Shown here in pieces: positions 1 through 11,789 of a stretch of 64,000 bases of DNA. The translations under genes were made by a program, and so were the position numbers. Where the stretch lies: the NCBI GenBank assembly GCA_964020975.1, contig OZ026621.1, positions 94,066,018 to 94,130,017 of the forward strand. Direction: 5' to 3'. Numbering within the stretch: position 1 is the stretch's first letter; each line of letters opens with the position of its first letter. The notes beneath the pieces are model-generated. The model did no database searches. It was given only the letters and a program-made list of their open reading frames with translations, and was not told the DNA's origin. This DNA is from Hermodice carunculata. Taxonomy: Eukaryota > Annelida > Polychaeta > Eunicida > Amphinomidae.

Positions 1-238
1 GGAGATTTCTTAGGTCAAAAGTATCACATAGGTCAGTCGTCACGTAGTGTTCTTCCCTTTTGGTGGTGCTGTAAGTCTAAGTTTAAGTCACCACCTATAA
101 AAATATGGTTATAGCACTTGCTATGCTATGGCCCCAAGAGGGCGATTCATGAAGTAACAGCTTCTGATTCCTGTAAGCTTATCCGGTTCCTGAGTGGGGC
201 GTTTGGAAAAAATGACAATTAAATAGTTGTTATCATCA

Positions 239-305
239 TGTCTGGGTGCCAACCCAGACATTTTGTTTTTCCAAGAATTCTTTTCTTTCTCTTTCTTTCT
301 TTTTT

Positions 306-365
<60 letters not shown>

Positions 366-378
366 TCCTTCTGTCTTC
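239..378 (+). repeat. HelA 5'-end hairpin followed by (TTTC)n tract
   Basis: A 9-bp stem (TGTCTGGGT / ACCCAGACA, loop GCCA) lies at 239-260. It is followed by a T-rich spacer and a TTTC microsatellite from about 281 to 377. The same hairpin (as TGTCTGTGT / ACACAGACA) and spacer recur at 33,087-33,108 and, slightly decayed, at 32,950-32,969. It is therefore the conserved left end of a dispersed family rather than a chance palindrome. Confidence 0.6.
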
Positions 379-1195
379 TTTATGACCACATTTGTCCGGA
401 GTTTTTCTCGGACCCTACTAATCTTTCTTCTTTACGACCACATTTGTTCGGAGTTTTTCTCGGACTTGACTATTCCGAAAACCACCAAACTTGGCATGGT
501 GACTGACCTACCAGTGAAATTAGGCACCTGACTTGGAATAGGAAAATGATGTTTAAAATTATGCAAATTATGGGCACTTAAATTTTTAAAAGTTCCATAT
601 GTTCCAAACTATGGGAATTTTAAGGCATGCTAAATTCACCAAATTTCTCCTGAATCCACATGCAGGCTTTCAACTGCCTGATGTATGACCTATTGCTTGA
701 CCTCTATGGTGCCAGGCAACCATTTTGCTTTAATAATTAATTAGCTTGAACCTGTCTCACAGCTTTCTGTCCATGCATGCTGAGTGTACGCTTTGGAAGG
801 TTTGGGTCTGGTAGCAAATTGTGGTGTGGAGTGGGGTGGGGAGACTCCCAACAACTAACTGTGTAATGAGGCTCTAAAATGCACAGTATCTCTTTCTGTT
901 CATGCAAGAACAGATTGACTCCATGCTGCCATATGTACAAGGCAGGCTTTTGCTTCCACTGGTGTTCTAGCTGGCCTGTTTTGGCCTGAGGCAATGTCAG
1001 TCTGCTGAGCTCAGTCCCAAGGGAACTCACAGCTCTGGACTTCTGGGCAGAACAAGCCTGAGTGTACCCTCTGTTAAAAATAGACAACATACAGAGCTGA
1101 GTCAGCAAGACCAGGGAAGTGCAAATATTTGTGTCGTCTTAGTGGACACTTTCCGGTCTTTGTTTTCTTCTAACCAGTGAGATGAAGCCTGTTCT
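379..1195 (+). repeat. Helitron-like repeat, long form with segment D (copy 1)
   Basis: The block starts with the family motif GACCACATTTGTCCGGAG and its repeat, then ATGCAAATTATG-type body sequence, then about 540 bp ('segment D', ~655-1,195) that is not in the short HelA copies. The whole block recurs, diverged but colinear, at 11,790-12,720 in the same orientation. No credible protein is encoded; the reverse-strand open frame at 737-1,108 is inside segment D and shows no recognisable domain. Confidence 0.6.
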
Positions 1196-1556
1196 TTTTT
1201 TTTCAGACACAATTTTTCCAAAAACCACCAAACTTGCCAGGGTGACTGACATAACCAGTGAAATTGCGCATCTCATTTGGAACAGTCATGATGTTTAAAA
1301 TTATGCAAATTTTTAGAGGCAACAAAAATTTTAAAAGCACCATATCTTCCAAACTATTTTAGATGGACTCAAAATTTCAATGTGCATATACACCTTTGTG
1401 ACACTTGCCAATATAATGGACAGTACAGTTGTAGAATTCCAAATTATGCTAGTAAGGTGCAATGAAAAACCTAAAAGTTTAATATCTCCAACACTCTTGT
1501 ACATAGAGATGCCATTCCAACTTCAATTTGAAGGTTTGTGGCAATGAACCAAAGTT
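1196..1556 (+). mobile_element. HelA element, left half (interrupted)
   Basis: The sequence is colinear with the left half of the intact HelA copy at 13,099-13,883. It stops at ATGAACCAAAGTT (1,544-1,556), and the body resumes at 6,978 with the same 13 bases. The two halves together make about 800 bp, the length of the intact copy. The intervening DNA is the LINE described next. Confidence 0.65.
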
Positions 1557-1702
1557 TTTTTGTTTTTTTTTATTTATTTTTTATTTTATTTTTGTACAAT
1601 ACAAGAAATAGAAATATTAGGTATCGACAAACGTAAAAAAAATCAAGTTACAATCTTAAATAAGCGTGTACATATTTGTGGTATCATAAGTCTGCGTATA
1701 TC

Positions 1703-3050
1703 AACTCTGAGTCAGGAAATATTGTTGAAAACTAACAAACCACCTTTCCTCACACAAATCATATTTTCCTTGAGAATACAAAACATGTTGCTCTACTGAT
1801 ATTTTGAATTTGAGATGTGCAAGAAAACCTTCAAATGACACTTGACGTTTATTGCACAGTTATTTATGTATGAAGTGTTTGGCTTGTAGGATACAGTTAT
1901 TAAATGCATATTTACAATGAGTTGAATAGCATCCTAAAATAATGATTTCAGCAGATAATATAATCCCGTTACTAGGATATAATGAATTCAACCATTCTTC
2001 AAAATTGTTCCAGAAAAACCTAATATTATGACATTCTCAAAATCTATGTAAAATTGTATCTTTTTGTAAGCAAATAGTACAGAAAAACATGATCCATATT
2101 CATTAATTCCAAACCCAACAATGACAGCAAAGAGATTTCAGACTTGCCAAAGCATCAACATTTCACCTCCAATACCAATGTAAAGAAACAAATTTCACTC
2201 CTGACTTGAGACAGGCAGTCACCCATAAAAGGCAACTGGTGGTTTTAAACAAAGCATCACATAATTCTGAGTCTACTAGCTGCATTTTGAATAATCTTGC
2301 TTTGTGAACCACATATTTTTGTAACATTGCAAACTGGAACGCTTGTATTTTACTTTCTATAGTAAATTTGAAGGAAAAAGTGAATATTTTTGACCAATCG
2401 TTCTCAGATATATTGAACATGGGTGTCCAAGTCTCGAGACAAGTAGCAGACTCAGTCATTTCAAAACCTATAATACACCAATAAAATTCCTTACAAGTTA
2501 TATGAGTTACAAATTTCAAATGACCATTCAACTTGAAGCTGGGTATTAATGATGATTCAAAAGATCTTACTGTTTTACTACGTAAAGATTGTTTCCAGTG
2601 GCCTGGAATAGACAAGCGTAAAGATAAGTATTCCAAGAAGTTAACCTTTATATTGAATTTTCTTTCTAAAGTTTCTTGAGGTAAAACACTCCATTTTCAT
2701 TCACACTGTCATTTATATATTTAATACCTTTTATATACCAATGTTTATAAAAAAAAAACAGTTTTCTTGTCTATTATTATATAAGGATTAAACCATAAAA
2801 ATTCGTTGCGGATTTGTTTCTCAGGATAAAAGTACTTACAAAATAGTTTCCAAGTTTTTATCAATTCTTTATAAAATAAGGGTAGATCTAAATTCATGAA
2901 ATCAAAATCATATCTACTCATGAAAAGGTCTTCAATTTTAATGAATGGTATAAATTCCTGAAATTCTGATTTCCATTTTGCTTTATTGGAACTGTATAAT
3001 CGCTTAATCCAACTTAATTTCAAAGCATATACATGTGTCTTAAAGTGCAT
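1703..3050 (-). pseudogene. LINE ORF2 C-terminal region
   Basis: Reading toward lower coordinates, open fragments 2,745-3,050 and 2,163-2,636 are followed by an open stretch with FWNNFEEWL (about 2,000) and QAKHFIHK (about 1,880). A conserved tail (FEGFLAHLKFKISVEQ, about 1,800) then runs to a stop near 1,703. This pattern is the C-terminal extension of Tx1/L1 ORF2 proteins as I know them. Several stops interrupt it. Plus-strand pieces of the same segment recur at 34,673-34,820 and 35,170-35,355. Confidence 0.65.
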
Positions 3051-3055
3051 TACTT

Positions 3056-4563
3056 TTAAGCCTCCTTATCTAAATTTTGATACATAACTGAATTTTTAAC
3101 TTTCGGAGTAGATTGACTCCATACAAAATTGCATATCATAGATTGAACATCTTTAATGATATTGTCACTGATATGTATCAGAAAAGCAGGATAAATAAGT
3201 TTAGAGACTGCAAGATTCTTAACGACTACATTTTTACCTATCAAAGATAAGTTGCGCATTCTCCAAACTTTTAGTACTTCTTTAAAGGATTGTAATGTAC
3301 TTTCAAAATTAAATTTACACATTTCTAGTTCATTTACAGCAAAAGTAATACCCAATGTATGAAAATTTCCCTCCTTCCAAAATACTGGAAGATCCCAATC
3401 TTCTGAGAATTTTGTTGCTCCAAGCCAATACAGTGCAGTCTCTTCTATATTACATTTTAAGCCAGAACAAATTCTAAAATCTTCAAAAGCTTGAAATAAC
3501 AGTTTTGTGGATTCTCTGTCAGTAAGAAAACAGGTGGTATCATCTGCCAATTGACTTATCTTTACAACAGTTTCACCAAATATTAAACCTCTAATATTTT
3601 CATTCGATCTAATTAGTGCTGCTAGTGGTTCAACGGCTAAAATAAATAAAAAAGGAGCAAGGGGGCATCCTTGTCGGACACCACGAGATAGAGAGAAAAA
3701 CTCTGATGTATGACCATTGTTGATAACGCAACTGTTAACATTGCAATAAATTATTTGGACCCATTTCCGAAAGAGTGCACCAAAGTTAAATGATAATAAT
3801 GCTCTATCTATGAAGCTCCACTCTATAGTAACAAAAGCTTTTTCGAAATCAACCAGAAGTAACAGACCTGATAAGTTTCGATCCTTATAGTACTGAATTA
3901 TATCTGAAATTAATCTAATGTTTTCTCCTATATATCGTCCTTTTACATATCTGGTTTGATCCTCATTAATCAAAATAGGCAAAAACTTCTGCACTCTCAT
4001 GGAAAGAGCTTTGACTAAAATTTTATAGTCGATATTTAGCAGTGAAAGGGGTCGCCATTTTTAAAAAAAAATACTCTAGACTTATCCTTCTTTGGTATTA
4101 ATGAGATTACACCTCTGCGTTGATCTACTGACAACTCACAAAATTGAAAAGCATAATTTAAGCTATCGAAGACTAATTCCTGGATATCTAACCAGAAAAA
4201 TTTGTAGAATTCGGCAGTCAGACCATCTATACCTGGACTTTTTCCATTTTTAAATACTTTAAAGGCTTTACTACATTCTTCTATGGTCAGTAAACTTTCA
4301 CAATCTGTTTTCTGATCTTCAGTCAATTTTGGTAAATTAGGATTTTCTAAAAATTGTTGAACTTTTTCGTCACCGATTAATATTTCCCAATCTAAATTGC
4401 AAGAGGAGTATATTTTTTTATAAAATATTTTCTCTTCTATCAAAATTTCTTCTGGGTTTGTAATTTCTAAATTATTTACCGATAACTTTGTTATACATTT
4501 ATTTTTAAAGTTTCTTTTCTCTAGACCTAGAAAATATTTATTGCTTTTTTCTCCTAGTTCCAT
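3056..4563 (-). pseudogene. LINE ORF2 reverse transcriptase domain
   Basis: Two open segments (4,036-4,563 and 3,056-4,000) cover the RT. The first has GKSPGIDGLTAEFYKFFW and GVISLIPKKDK, the conserved early RT blocks. The second has LLLVDFEKAF, a WSFI block, RGVRQGCPLAPFLFILAVEP and the catalytic QLADDTTCFL (usual YADD/FADD). These mark palm and fingers in order. A frame change near 4,065, in an A/T homopolymer, separates the halves, and the first Asp motif reads FEKAFVTIEW where relatives usually have FEKAFDxxxW. The domain order and spacing are those of L1-clade elements; activity is lost. Confidence 0.8.
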
Positions 4564-5300
4564 CCATCTTGCTCGAGATCATAACATAACACCTTTGGTT
4601 TGCTTGCCATTAATATCAGTCAACTCTTTTTCTATTTCTCTTAATCTAATTTCTTCAGTCTCATTTAATCCTTTATTTTTATGTAAATTTTTTAACTCTT
4701 GCTGTAAATTTTGCTCTTGTGATCTTTGTAATCTAGCTTTTAATTTTGAAAATTGCATAGACATTCCTCGAATTTCGCATTTAATTGTGTCCCAAACTAG
4801 ACCTTTGTTTTCTATATCTTTGTATTTTTCAGTACATATCTGTATCAAATCTTTTACTTTTCTAACATATTCTTCATCTTTTAACAAAGTAGAATTAAAT
4901 TTCCAAAAGCCAGGCCCTCTTTTGTCAAATAAATTTCCTTGAATTTGTAGAGATATTTAGCTGTGATCTGTTTTAATAGAAGGACGTATCCTGTCATCAG
5001 TAATATATGTTGACAGGAAAGAGGAGATTAACCAGTAATCCAGTCTGCATTGCACTAGAGGGTTTCGTTGTTGCCATGTGGACATAAAAAGATCTGGATT
5101 TCTAGATCGCCAAATATCAATCAAATCTAACTCATCTATTAAAAGATTGCAAATACCGTGTTCATATTTGGAAATGGGTGAAATATTTCCTCCTTCTTTA
5201 TCTTTTAAGTCCAGTATTGTATTAAAGCCCCCCCCCCCCCCAATAATAATATTTTCTCCAGAAAACTCACAAATTATTTCATATAAGGACTCGAGGAAAG

Positions 5301-5669
5301 CTAGCTGCTCTTTTCATGATTTTTTGTGGGCGCATAAACATTTGCCAAAATGAACCTAGCGTTATCTATCAAGGTATCAAGAATCAAGTATCTTCCATTG
5401 GAGTCTTTAATTTCCTGTTGTATTACATAGTCTAAATTATTTGGAAGTAGAATGGCCACACCTCGACTGCTACTTGTTCCATGTGAAAAAATGATATTTG
5501 CTCCCCACTCACTTCTCCATATTTCTTCGCTCTCTGTGGTGCTATGGGTTTCCTGTAAAAAGTTTATCCCTGCATGAAATTTGCGCAACCAGTGAAAAAT
5601 AGACCCTCTTTTGAAAGTATACCCTAGACCCCTTACATTCAATGAGGATAGATGAAAATTAAATGCCAT
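5301..5669 (-). pseudogene. LINE ORF2 endonuclease (APE-type), N-terminal part
   Basis: The frame opens with M-A-F-N-F and then SSLNVRGLG, the usual start of LINE apurinic-like endonucleases. QETHS (about residue 40), SSSRGVAILL (about 67-76) and NVYAPTKN (about 110-117) follow in family order. In the family this enzyme nicks the genomic target for target-primed reverse transcription. The start ATG is natural because the conserved LNVRG block lies 11 residues downstream. The frame is cut after 122 codons by a one-base slip; homology continues in another frame (LESLYEIICEFSGENIIIGG), so the catalytic domain is incomplete and inactive. Confidence 0.75.
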
Positions 5670-6977
5670 GTGTTCTGTGGATCACAATTAATGAGAAAGG
5701 TAAAATGTAAATTCTTTTTCCCCATAACAGTGCAGCACTGATGAGTTGAATGACAGAAATAGTAGAAATATGTGTCCAAAATTTTTTTTTTTTTACATTA
5801 TACATGTACATAAATATTGCAACACCCATTTGTTCCTGTACCAAAATGGTTGCAACTTTATCTCCAATACCACCTGACTCATAACTTTAAAGCATGAACT
5901 GAAGTGTAATGTCGCACACTGCATATTCTGAGATAATATGTACATGAATCTTTCAATCGATACCTTCTTACGAACAATAACAGACAGCACACAAATGAAA
6001 TATAGAGAAACCCCAAATAAAAGAAATGAAACCTTTCTTTACTAACATTAGAAACAATGATAACAAAAACATGTTCTCAAACAACCAAAACTCTTGGTTG
6101 ACGTGGAATGAAACAGTAAAACAAACCTCAGACAGGTGAGGATAGAATAAGTGACGTGTTCCCACCATATCTGATAATATACACCTTAACCCAGGTGGCA
6201 TTCCGTATATATAAACGTAATAGTGCTTAGTTCTCTTCAGCACATTTCAAATCTCAATCTGCGATCAATGTGTTACATGTAGATTGATACAAACCAGTCA
6301 GCCAGTGACAGCTTAACCATGGAGCTCAGACTGCAGGCTTAGCTACATACTTCAACTTACACCTATGGTTTGCTGTCAGCAACTCTTAAATGTATTCTAT
6401 AAAGGGCAACAATGCATGTAAAGAAAAACAAACCAGATCCCTGGTATTTACTTATATGGAGTTTTTATATGTATCTTGATACTTAATTGCCATAAAAGAC
6501 GGATCCCTGAGATCTTCTATTCTTCAGAAGATTATATTAGATATGTTAATTTAATTTAAGAGCTGTGGAAAGCAGTGTGGAGGGAAACTTCCCTGGAATG
6601 GTCTGACTAATCAGAACGCAAAACCACCCTTACCCCCCGCCACGGCAAAAAGCACTGGCCTCCCCGCACCCACTGCCACCGGGTGCGAGGGGCCATGACA
6701 GGAGGCCCAAGGATCAACCTCCCCCCCCCCCCCACCTCCCCCGGCAAGGTACCACTCCCACAGAGAGTTGACCTTGAATGAAAACAAAAAATATTTGAGA
6801 TCCTGAACTACTACTCCCATTGTGCAGTGGCAGTGTAGTCCTTAATTTAAGTTAGTAGCATAATCTGGCTTGCGCTCCCTTGTTTATTTATTTATGACCC
6901 AGTCATGTGTTGCACGTTTGATCACTTTAATCATGTTAATACAGCACGCTTTGTGTCATGATTTCATAATATTGACC
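5670..6977 (-). other. 5' region of the LINE, no recognisable ORF1
   Basis: This stretch lies between the endonuclease start and the distal target duplication, so by position it is the 5' part of the LINE. Only short frames occur, none with a recognisable CCHC or RRM motif. A C-rich run sits at about 6,719-6,733. It could contain an unrelated insertion or be a decayed ORF1 plus 5'UTR. Confidence 0.35.
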
Positions 6978-7420
6978 ATGAACCAAAGTTGTAGGATTTT
7001 AATTTATGCAAACTAGGTGAATATGCAAAATGTAAATCTTTAATAGCTTCAAAACTATTATAGAGGTGCCATTCCTACTTCAATTTATGGGTTTGTGCAT
7101 AGCCCCAACCAATAAACAATTAACCAAAGTTCTTTTAGGCTTATAATTCATGCAAATTAGGCAAATACACAAAATTAAAATGTTGAATAGCTTCAAAACT
7201 ATTTTAGATAGAAGTTTCAATCAAACATCACTTTATAAGTTTGAGACATGGCCACATCCAATGAACCAAGAACCAAAGCCGAGCATTTTAATTTATAAAA
7301 ATTAGGTTAATACATAAAATTTAGATTATGTTGAACAATGGCAAAGTGTATCATTTCAAACTGTTCTCATTTTGAAGGCACCCCACACAGATTTGCTGTG
7401 AAGCAAATCTTCTTTTCTAG
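6978..7420 (+). mobile_element. HelA element, right half with 3' hairpin and CTAG end
   Basis: The body consists of ~135-bp monomers, each starting near GAACCAAAG and containing TATGCAAA. The right end is a perfect 9-bp stem AGATTTGCT / AGCAAATCT with loop GTGA (7,389-7,410), then six bases, then CTAG (7,417-7,420) followed by T. A hairpin a few bases before a CTRR terminus is the classical Helitron 3' end. Confidence 0.65.
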
Positions 7421-10400
7421 TTTTATTTTGTTCTTTATCTATATATTATATAGGTCTTATATATATTCAAAAGTTTTAAACTGGTCCCAAAGTTGTTTTC
7501 AAGCTTGATTTCAATAAAAAGCACAATTTGTCCATAAATTTGATTCTCCAACTGGCACTTGCAAGTTGCATCACCAAATGCCAAACTGGTAACTCGTTAA
7601 ACCCTGCAGTGCTTTGCCAGGCATGCCCAGTGGAGTATCACTATTATCAGAAAGCAACGATGAACATCCTGCTAGAGGGCACAGAGAGCATGCACACAAT
7701 ATAATGACGTGCTCGTTGCTGGTCACGTCAGCAGTAACAGTAAGGGAATTCCCAGGAATGACGTCTGGTCACGTGATATTTAATTCTTTTTTTCCTCTCC
7801 TGCCCCCTGTCTTCTGGTATTAAGTACAGTGTAAGAGTTCAAATTAAAGGTATTATCTCTTTTTGCGAAAATTTTCCAGTTTAGTGAATGCAACAGACCA
7901 GCAAACAATGCCCTCTTTATTTTTCTGTGTACATGATAGGTTTCCCACATGTTAGCGTTTTTGCTCATTTGGGATCCACATCCTGTCCTGCATGCATTAA
8001 TTACAGATTTAATATTCAAAATGGCGGTCTGAGACTATAAGGTAATAAAAATATTTCACATTTTAATCGATGTGGACGGAATTGAACAGCTTTGGAGAGG
8101 AACTATGATGTCTTAAGGATTATGAATATCCGCTTTATAAACTGTACGGAGTAAGTATATCCAGAGTCTTACGGTAAGATTGTAGCAGAGCTTTGTTTAT
8201 TTGGTTCACGAAGTGACATCGGTAAGAATATGATCACAATCCCCAGTTTTCGTCCAGGATGGCATCCTCATGCTGAGGAATCGGATACGAGGAAACAGCT
8301 GTTTCCTTTTTCCTACTCAATGGTTATGTGATACATGATCCAGGCAGTATATATGATATGTATTTTGTAAGTGAAAAGCTAAACGTTTCATAGAAAGTGC
8401 CCCCCAAGCAATATGACGTGGCTGCACCGATCATTGCAGCGTTAAGAAGTTGCGGGACATGTGTCGGGGCGAAAACTTCGAAAGGGAACGTATGTCTGCG
8501 TCCCAACTTCAAGTAACTGATAATTCATTGGAAATGTTTGATATACCAAAGTGCACATTTCATTCAAAAAGTTGAAAAACTGTGTGGACAATCGACATAG
8601 AAATATATTTCAAGGTGTTGGGTTGTCCTCGAAATCCTTCCCACCGCCACCCACTCCTCCTGTCTTCCGCCTACCCGTCTCTCCTCTCCCTGCCTCCCCC
8701 CCCCCCAAATAAAAAAAAGAAAAGAAAAGTGTGGATCAGAACAGCTTGTCATGCTGACACTGTGCCGGGCCCCTCTTGGCACCGCAATTGTACAGAGGAC
8801 TATCAATGAATTGATGTCTTATGATTAGTAAAAATACTGGACTCGGATGGGTTCTCCTTCATGATGTAGTTGTGATGCCAGGTTTCCACACTACAGACAC
8901 GTCAGGTTTGTACATGGATCTCAACTGCATGAATAGTATGGAAATGTTAAATGACAAACACTTAGTACTGGTACATGACCATATGGGAGCATTTTTCCAT
9001 ACATTTGAGCCATATTTGACAGCTGCGAGGTTTGTTCCGCTTTCCATGACTATTTTTCTTTTTCTGCCAGAATGTAAACATACCAATGAAACCATCTGCA
9101 CAATAGGTGTGCATACATAAACAGGATTGTCAGCTGGTGTCAAAATGTTGGAAAATTTTTATTCATGTTACACATAAATTATGATGTTTGGATGCAGAAT
9201 GTTACAGATATCCCGGGAAACTGTGAATCAACCCAACAAAGAGTCACAAAGCCTCCTGATCTCAAATACAACACAATACTATATTAGAAAAATAATTATA
9301 ATACCAGGTAACAATGATAAATGTTACACTTATCTGTGTTTGTAGATAGTTCCAATAATGATGACAGTCCACATTTAGTAAATAAAATTCAGACTGAATA
9401 CAGTCCACTGGTCACAGTCCACAAGTCGATAACACCGGCCAAGCACAAGTCCGGTTTTTCAGGCAAGAGTAGCCTCCAGTGGTTTTGTCTTTTCCATCTT
9501 GAGACTTTAATTGGGCAGACACAGACTTTCTTTGTCCTCAATCAGTCATATATGCTCAGACTTTCTCATCTGTTTCCTCTCAAAAAAATTGCAAACATGA
9601 TACATTTTGTCATTAGTGTGCACATGTAAGTTGTATGTAGTAACTGGCATGTATCGAACTAGTTACCTCAGCTGACTCCACTCATTAAAAACTCTACCTC
9701 TTGTGTTAGTTGGTTCTTTCTTTCTGTTTTTATTATCCTAAAGAAGTGATCCTCAATCTGGAAAGGGATCGCAACACAAAGGCAACTTTTCTTGAGATTG
9801 AGATTTAAAGAATAAGAAAAACACAATAAAAAATATTGGACAAGAGAGATAATTCAACTCTTAAATTATTTCTTATCCAGACTTGAGAGGAAACATTCCA
9901 GAAAAAAAAACAGCACATTGGTCAATAGTGCGCATTGGTAGTTCTAAAGGCCATGCTTGCAGAAGATTTCGTCCAACTTGTCAAAACATGGATGAAGAAA
10001 CTCATTTGTAAAGGTTACAATAGTGTCAAAATACAATTTAAGTCTAAACAAAAATGCTTCCGGAGACATTCATATACCATGAAAATTTAGATTGGCTTCA
10101 CAAGATCCAGTTAGAATGTGCCGAAATGGTGCAGGGCTCTGCAGTTTGCATATCAACTAGCCCAAGACAAGTCAAAATTCCAGTCAGGGCAAGTTAAAAT
10201 CTCAAAGTACTAGCCTTGGGGGCAACCAAAAAGTGTAGTTTTCTAAACAAGATTTGTGTAGTTGGACCAGCGAGTTTGAATGGAGGGCTATTAGTATGCC
10301 AGAATTACTAGCCCTGTGGACTACAGGAAATAAATAGAATCGCCAAGTCCTGTGCTATGAGGAAGCTTTGAAGTGATTTCCTGCAAATGCTGTTTATGGG

Positions 10401-10637
10401 AAGGGTGAGAGTTTGGCCAATAAAAGTACTTGTAAGCCAAAGTCCAGCCGGGGAATTCCTTACTTGTCCATCTTAAGTTGGAACTAATAGATTGCACTTC
10501 ATGATTTGTAACATTACATAATCCAATACTCATCCAGTCCTCCTAAGCCATTGTCATACACGCAGGACCTTCAGTACACTTTTCCCATAAATAAGGTATA
10601 GTACATAGATTTGTGTCTGGAAACATTCAGCTTTTAT
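7421..10637. other. Mostly unassigned, possibly single-copy DNA
   Basis: I see no supported gene here. Open frames are short, overlap on both strands and have no recognisable domain. A CpG-richer stretch at 8,018-8,260 contains AAAATGGCGG (8,018-8,027, YY1-like) and splice-donor-like GTAAGT (8,151-8,156), so a non-coding first exon is conceivable but unproven. A C-run lies at 8,697-8,706. Confidence 0.4.
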
Positions 10638-11235
10638 GTCCATCTGTTGACAATTTACATTTTTGACCTCTTCTCCAAAACTGTTGGTCAGATTCACTTT
10701 ACTTGATTTACCTTGGGTGGGTGTCTACTAAGTTTGTACATTAGGTTATGCTCCAATGATTGTGTGTTTTTTTTTTTTTTGGCTTATTTTATGCCAAATT
10801 TTGAAAAAGTTTTCTCCGAAACCGCCATGGCAATAGCTTTGAAATTGCATAGGGACACTTCCTGGGGACCCCAAGACCTTACTTTGTTGCACAGATGGTG
10901 CTGCAATTTTGCTCTATTTTGTCAGAAATATTTGTGTGTTAAGATATTTTCGATTCCTCAAAAATTATTGCTGAGATTCTGCCAAACTTGGAAGAAATAT
11001 ACCTTGTCGAAGGGTCAACCAAATCTGTTCACTAAATGGTGTGCTCTGCATCCCTGATTTTTAACAGATTTTCTTGTTTTGTTTGGGTAGTTATAGATAA
11101 ATGCATACATTCTTTTGTATCATGATACGTATCATGGAGCATATACGAGATACATATCATATTGTGAACGGAGTATATTGACCCAACCCTATCCAAGTCA
11201 GTGGAGATTGCAATGGAAATTGACAGTCTGTGTCT
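10638..11235 (+). repeat. Old family A-related copy
   Basis: Diverged family A phrases occur in the normal order. They include CTTCTCCAAAACTGTTGG, a TTGGGTGGGTGTCTAC block, TCTCCGAAACCGCC, a degenerate CACAGATGGTGCTGCAAT site and CTTGTCGAAGGGTCAACC. The 5' hairpin and 3' terminal hairpin are not visible. It is much more diverged than the 18.7-27.3 kb array. Confidence 0.65.
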
Positions 11236-11239
11236 TTTT

Positions 11240-11698
11240 TTTTGTTTTTTTGTTTTTTTTTTGTTTGTAATTTACATGTGACCTCTAAAGGTCAATGTCA
11301 TCTTAAATATTCTAGCCATGATGCACGATTGGCTGAGCGGTAAGACACTTGCCTTACACTTCTGCGACCCGGTTTCGATTCTTGTCCTGGGCAGCAAGTG
11401 GAAAAAGTTCCACCAGTTTAACTGTGCACGGTGGTTTTCTCTGAGTTCTTCGGTTTCCTCCACTACAGAAAAAGTAGGAAGTATACGCCAATATCTGTGC
11501 CGTGAAGAGTGACTCCATAAGTCAATGCTTCACTTCTGTCCCAATCCATTGAAAACAAATGTGTCTTTGCTTTTTTTTTTTTTTTTTTTTTTGATTTGGT
11601 CAGTTTTCATCCAGTTTTGACCATGTTGGGTGTAAAATTGTAGATATTGTGACACTGCACATTTGATCTCTAAAGGTCAAAGGTCCATTGATTGAATT

Positions 11699-11700
<2 letters not shown>
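11240..11700 (+). repeat. Family C repeat, split by a SINE
   Basis: The left part (ACATGTGACCTCTAAAGGTC to TCTAGCCAT) and right part (GGTCAGTTTTCATCCA onward) are adjacent in the family C consensus seen at 13,884-14,360. The DNA between them (about 11,318-11,592) is the SINE. The right part ends with AGGTCAAAGGTCC (11,674-11,686). Confidence 0.6.
11318..11592 (+). mobile_element. tRNA-derived SINE
   Basis: The head has an RNA polymerase III A box (TGGCTGAGCGG, 11,330-11,340) and B box (GGTTTCGATTC, 11,371-11,381) at the tRNA-like spacing of about 41 bases. A body follows with GGTTTTCTCTGAGTTCTTCG, similar to conserved central domains of several metazoan SINE superfamilies, and the tail ends in a long T run (11,572-11,592). 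The split of a family C repeat at both borders supports insertion. It is not a functional tRNA, because the acceptor arm does not close. Confidence 0.72.

Positions 11701-11701
<1 letters not shown>

Positions 11702-11783
<82 letters not shown>
11702..11783 (+). repeat. (CT)n microsatellite
   Basis: About 82 bp of CT with two GT interruptions sits directly at the left edge of the following HelA-type repeat. The copy at 13,099 likewise begins with CT and TTTC runs. Confidence 0.95.
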
Positions 11784-11786
<3 letters not shown>

Positions 11787-11789
11787 TAT

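Larger units (their letters stand above)
1557..6977 (-). mobile_element. L1/Tx1-group LINE retrotransposon, decayed
   Basis: On the minus strand the element carries an APE-type endonuclease, a reverse transcriptase and a C-terminal tail, and ends in an A-rich tail at 1,557-1,600 (T-rich on the plus strand). It is bracketed by exact 13-bp copies of ATGAACCAAAGTT (1,544-1,556 and 6,978-6,990), read as the target-site duplication, and splits a HelA element. The RT block style (DFEKAF, RGVRQGCPLAPFLFILAVEPLA) fits the Tx1 group of the L1 clade from family knowledge. It is dead: the frame slips near 5,315 and in a C14 run at 5,228-5,241, stops near 4,962 and 4,581 (the latter looks like CGA to TGA), and shifts again near 4,065. 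About 1.3 kb upstream of ORF2 shows no ORF1. Confidence 0.75.

Noticed and set aside
239-378. Low-complexity open frames FFLSFFLSFFLS
   Set aside because: These are translations of the TTTC microsatellite in two frames.
9950-10200. Weak resemblance to a retroelement polymerase C-terminus
   Set aside because: Only a few scattered residues fit, and no conserved motif or continuous frame supports it.
11318-11420. Functional tRNA gene
   Set aside because: A and B boxes are present, but the arms do not fold to a cloverleaf with a closed acceptor stem, and SINE body and tail follow.
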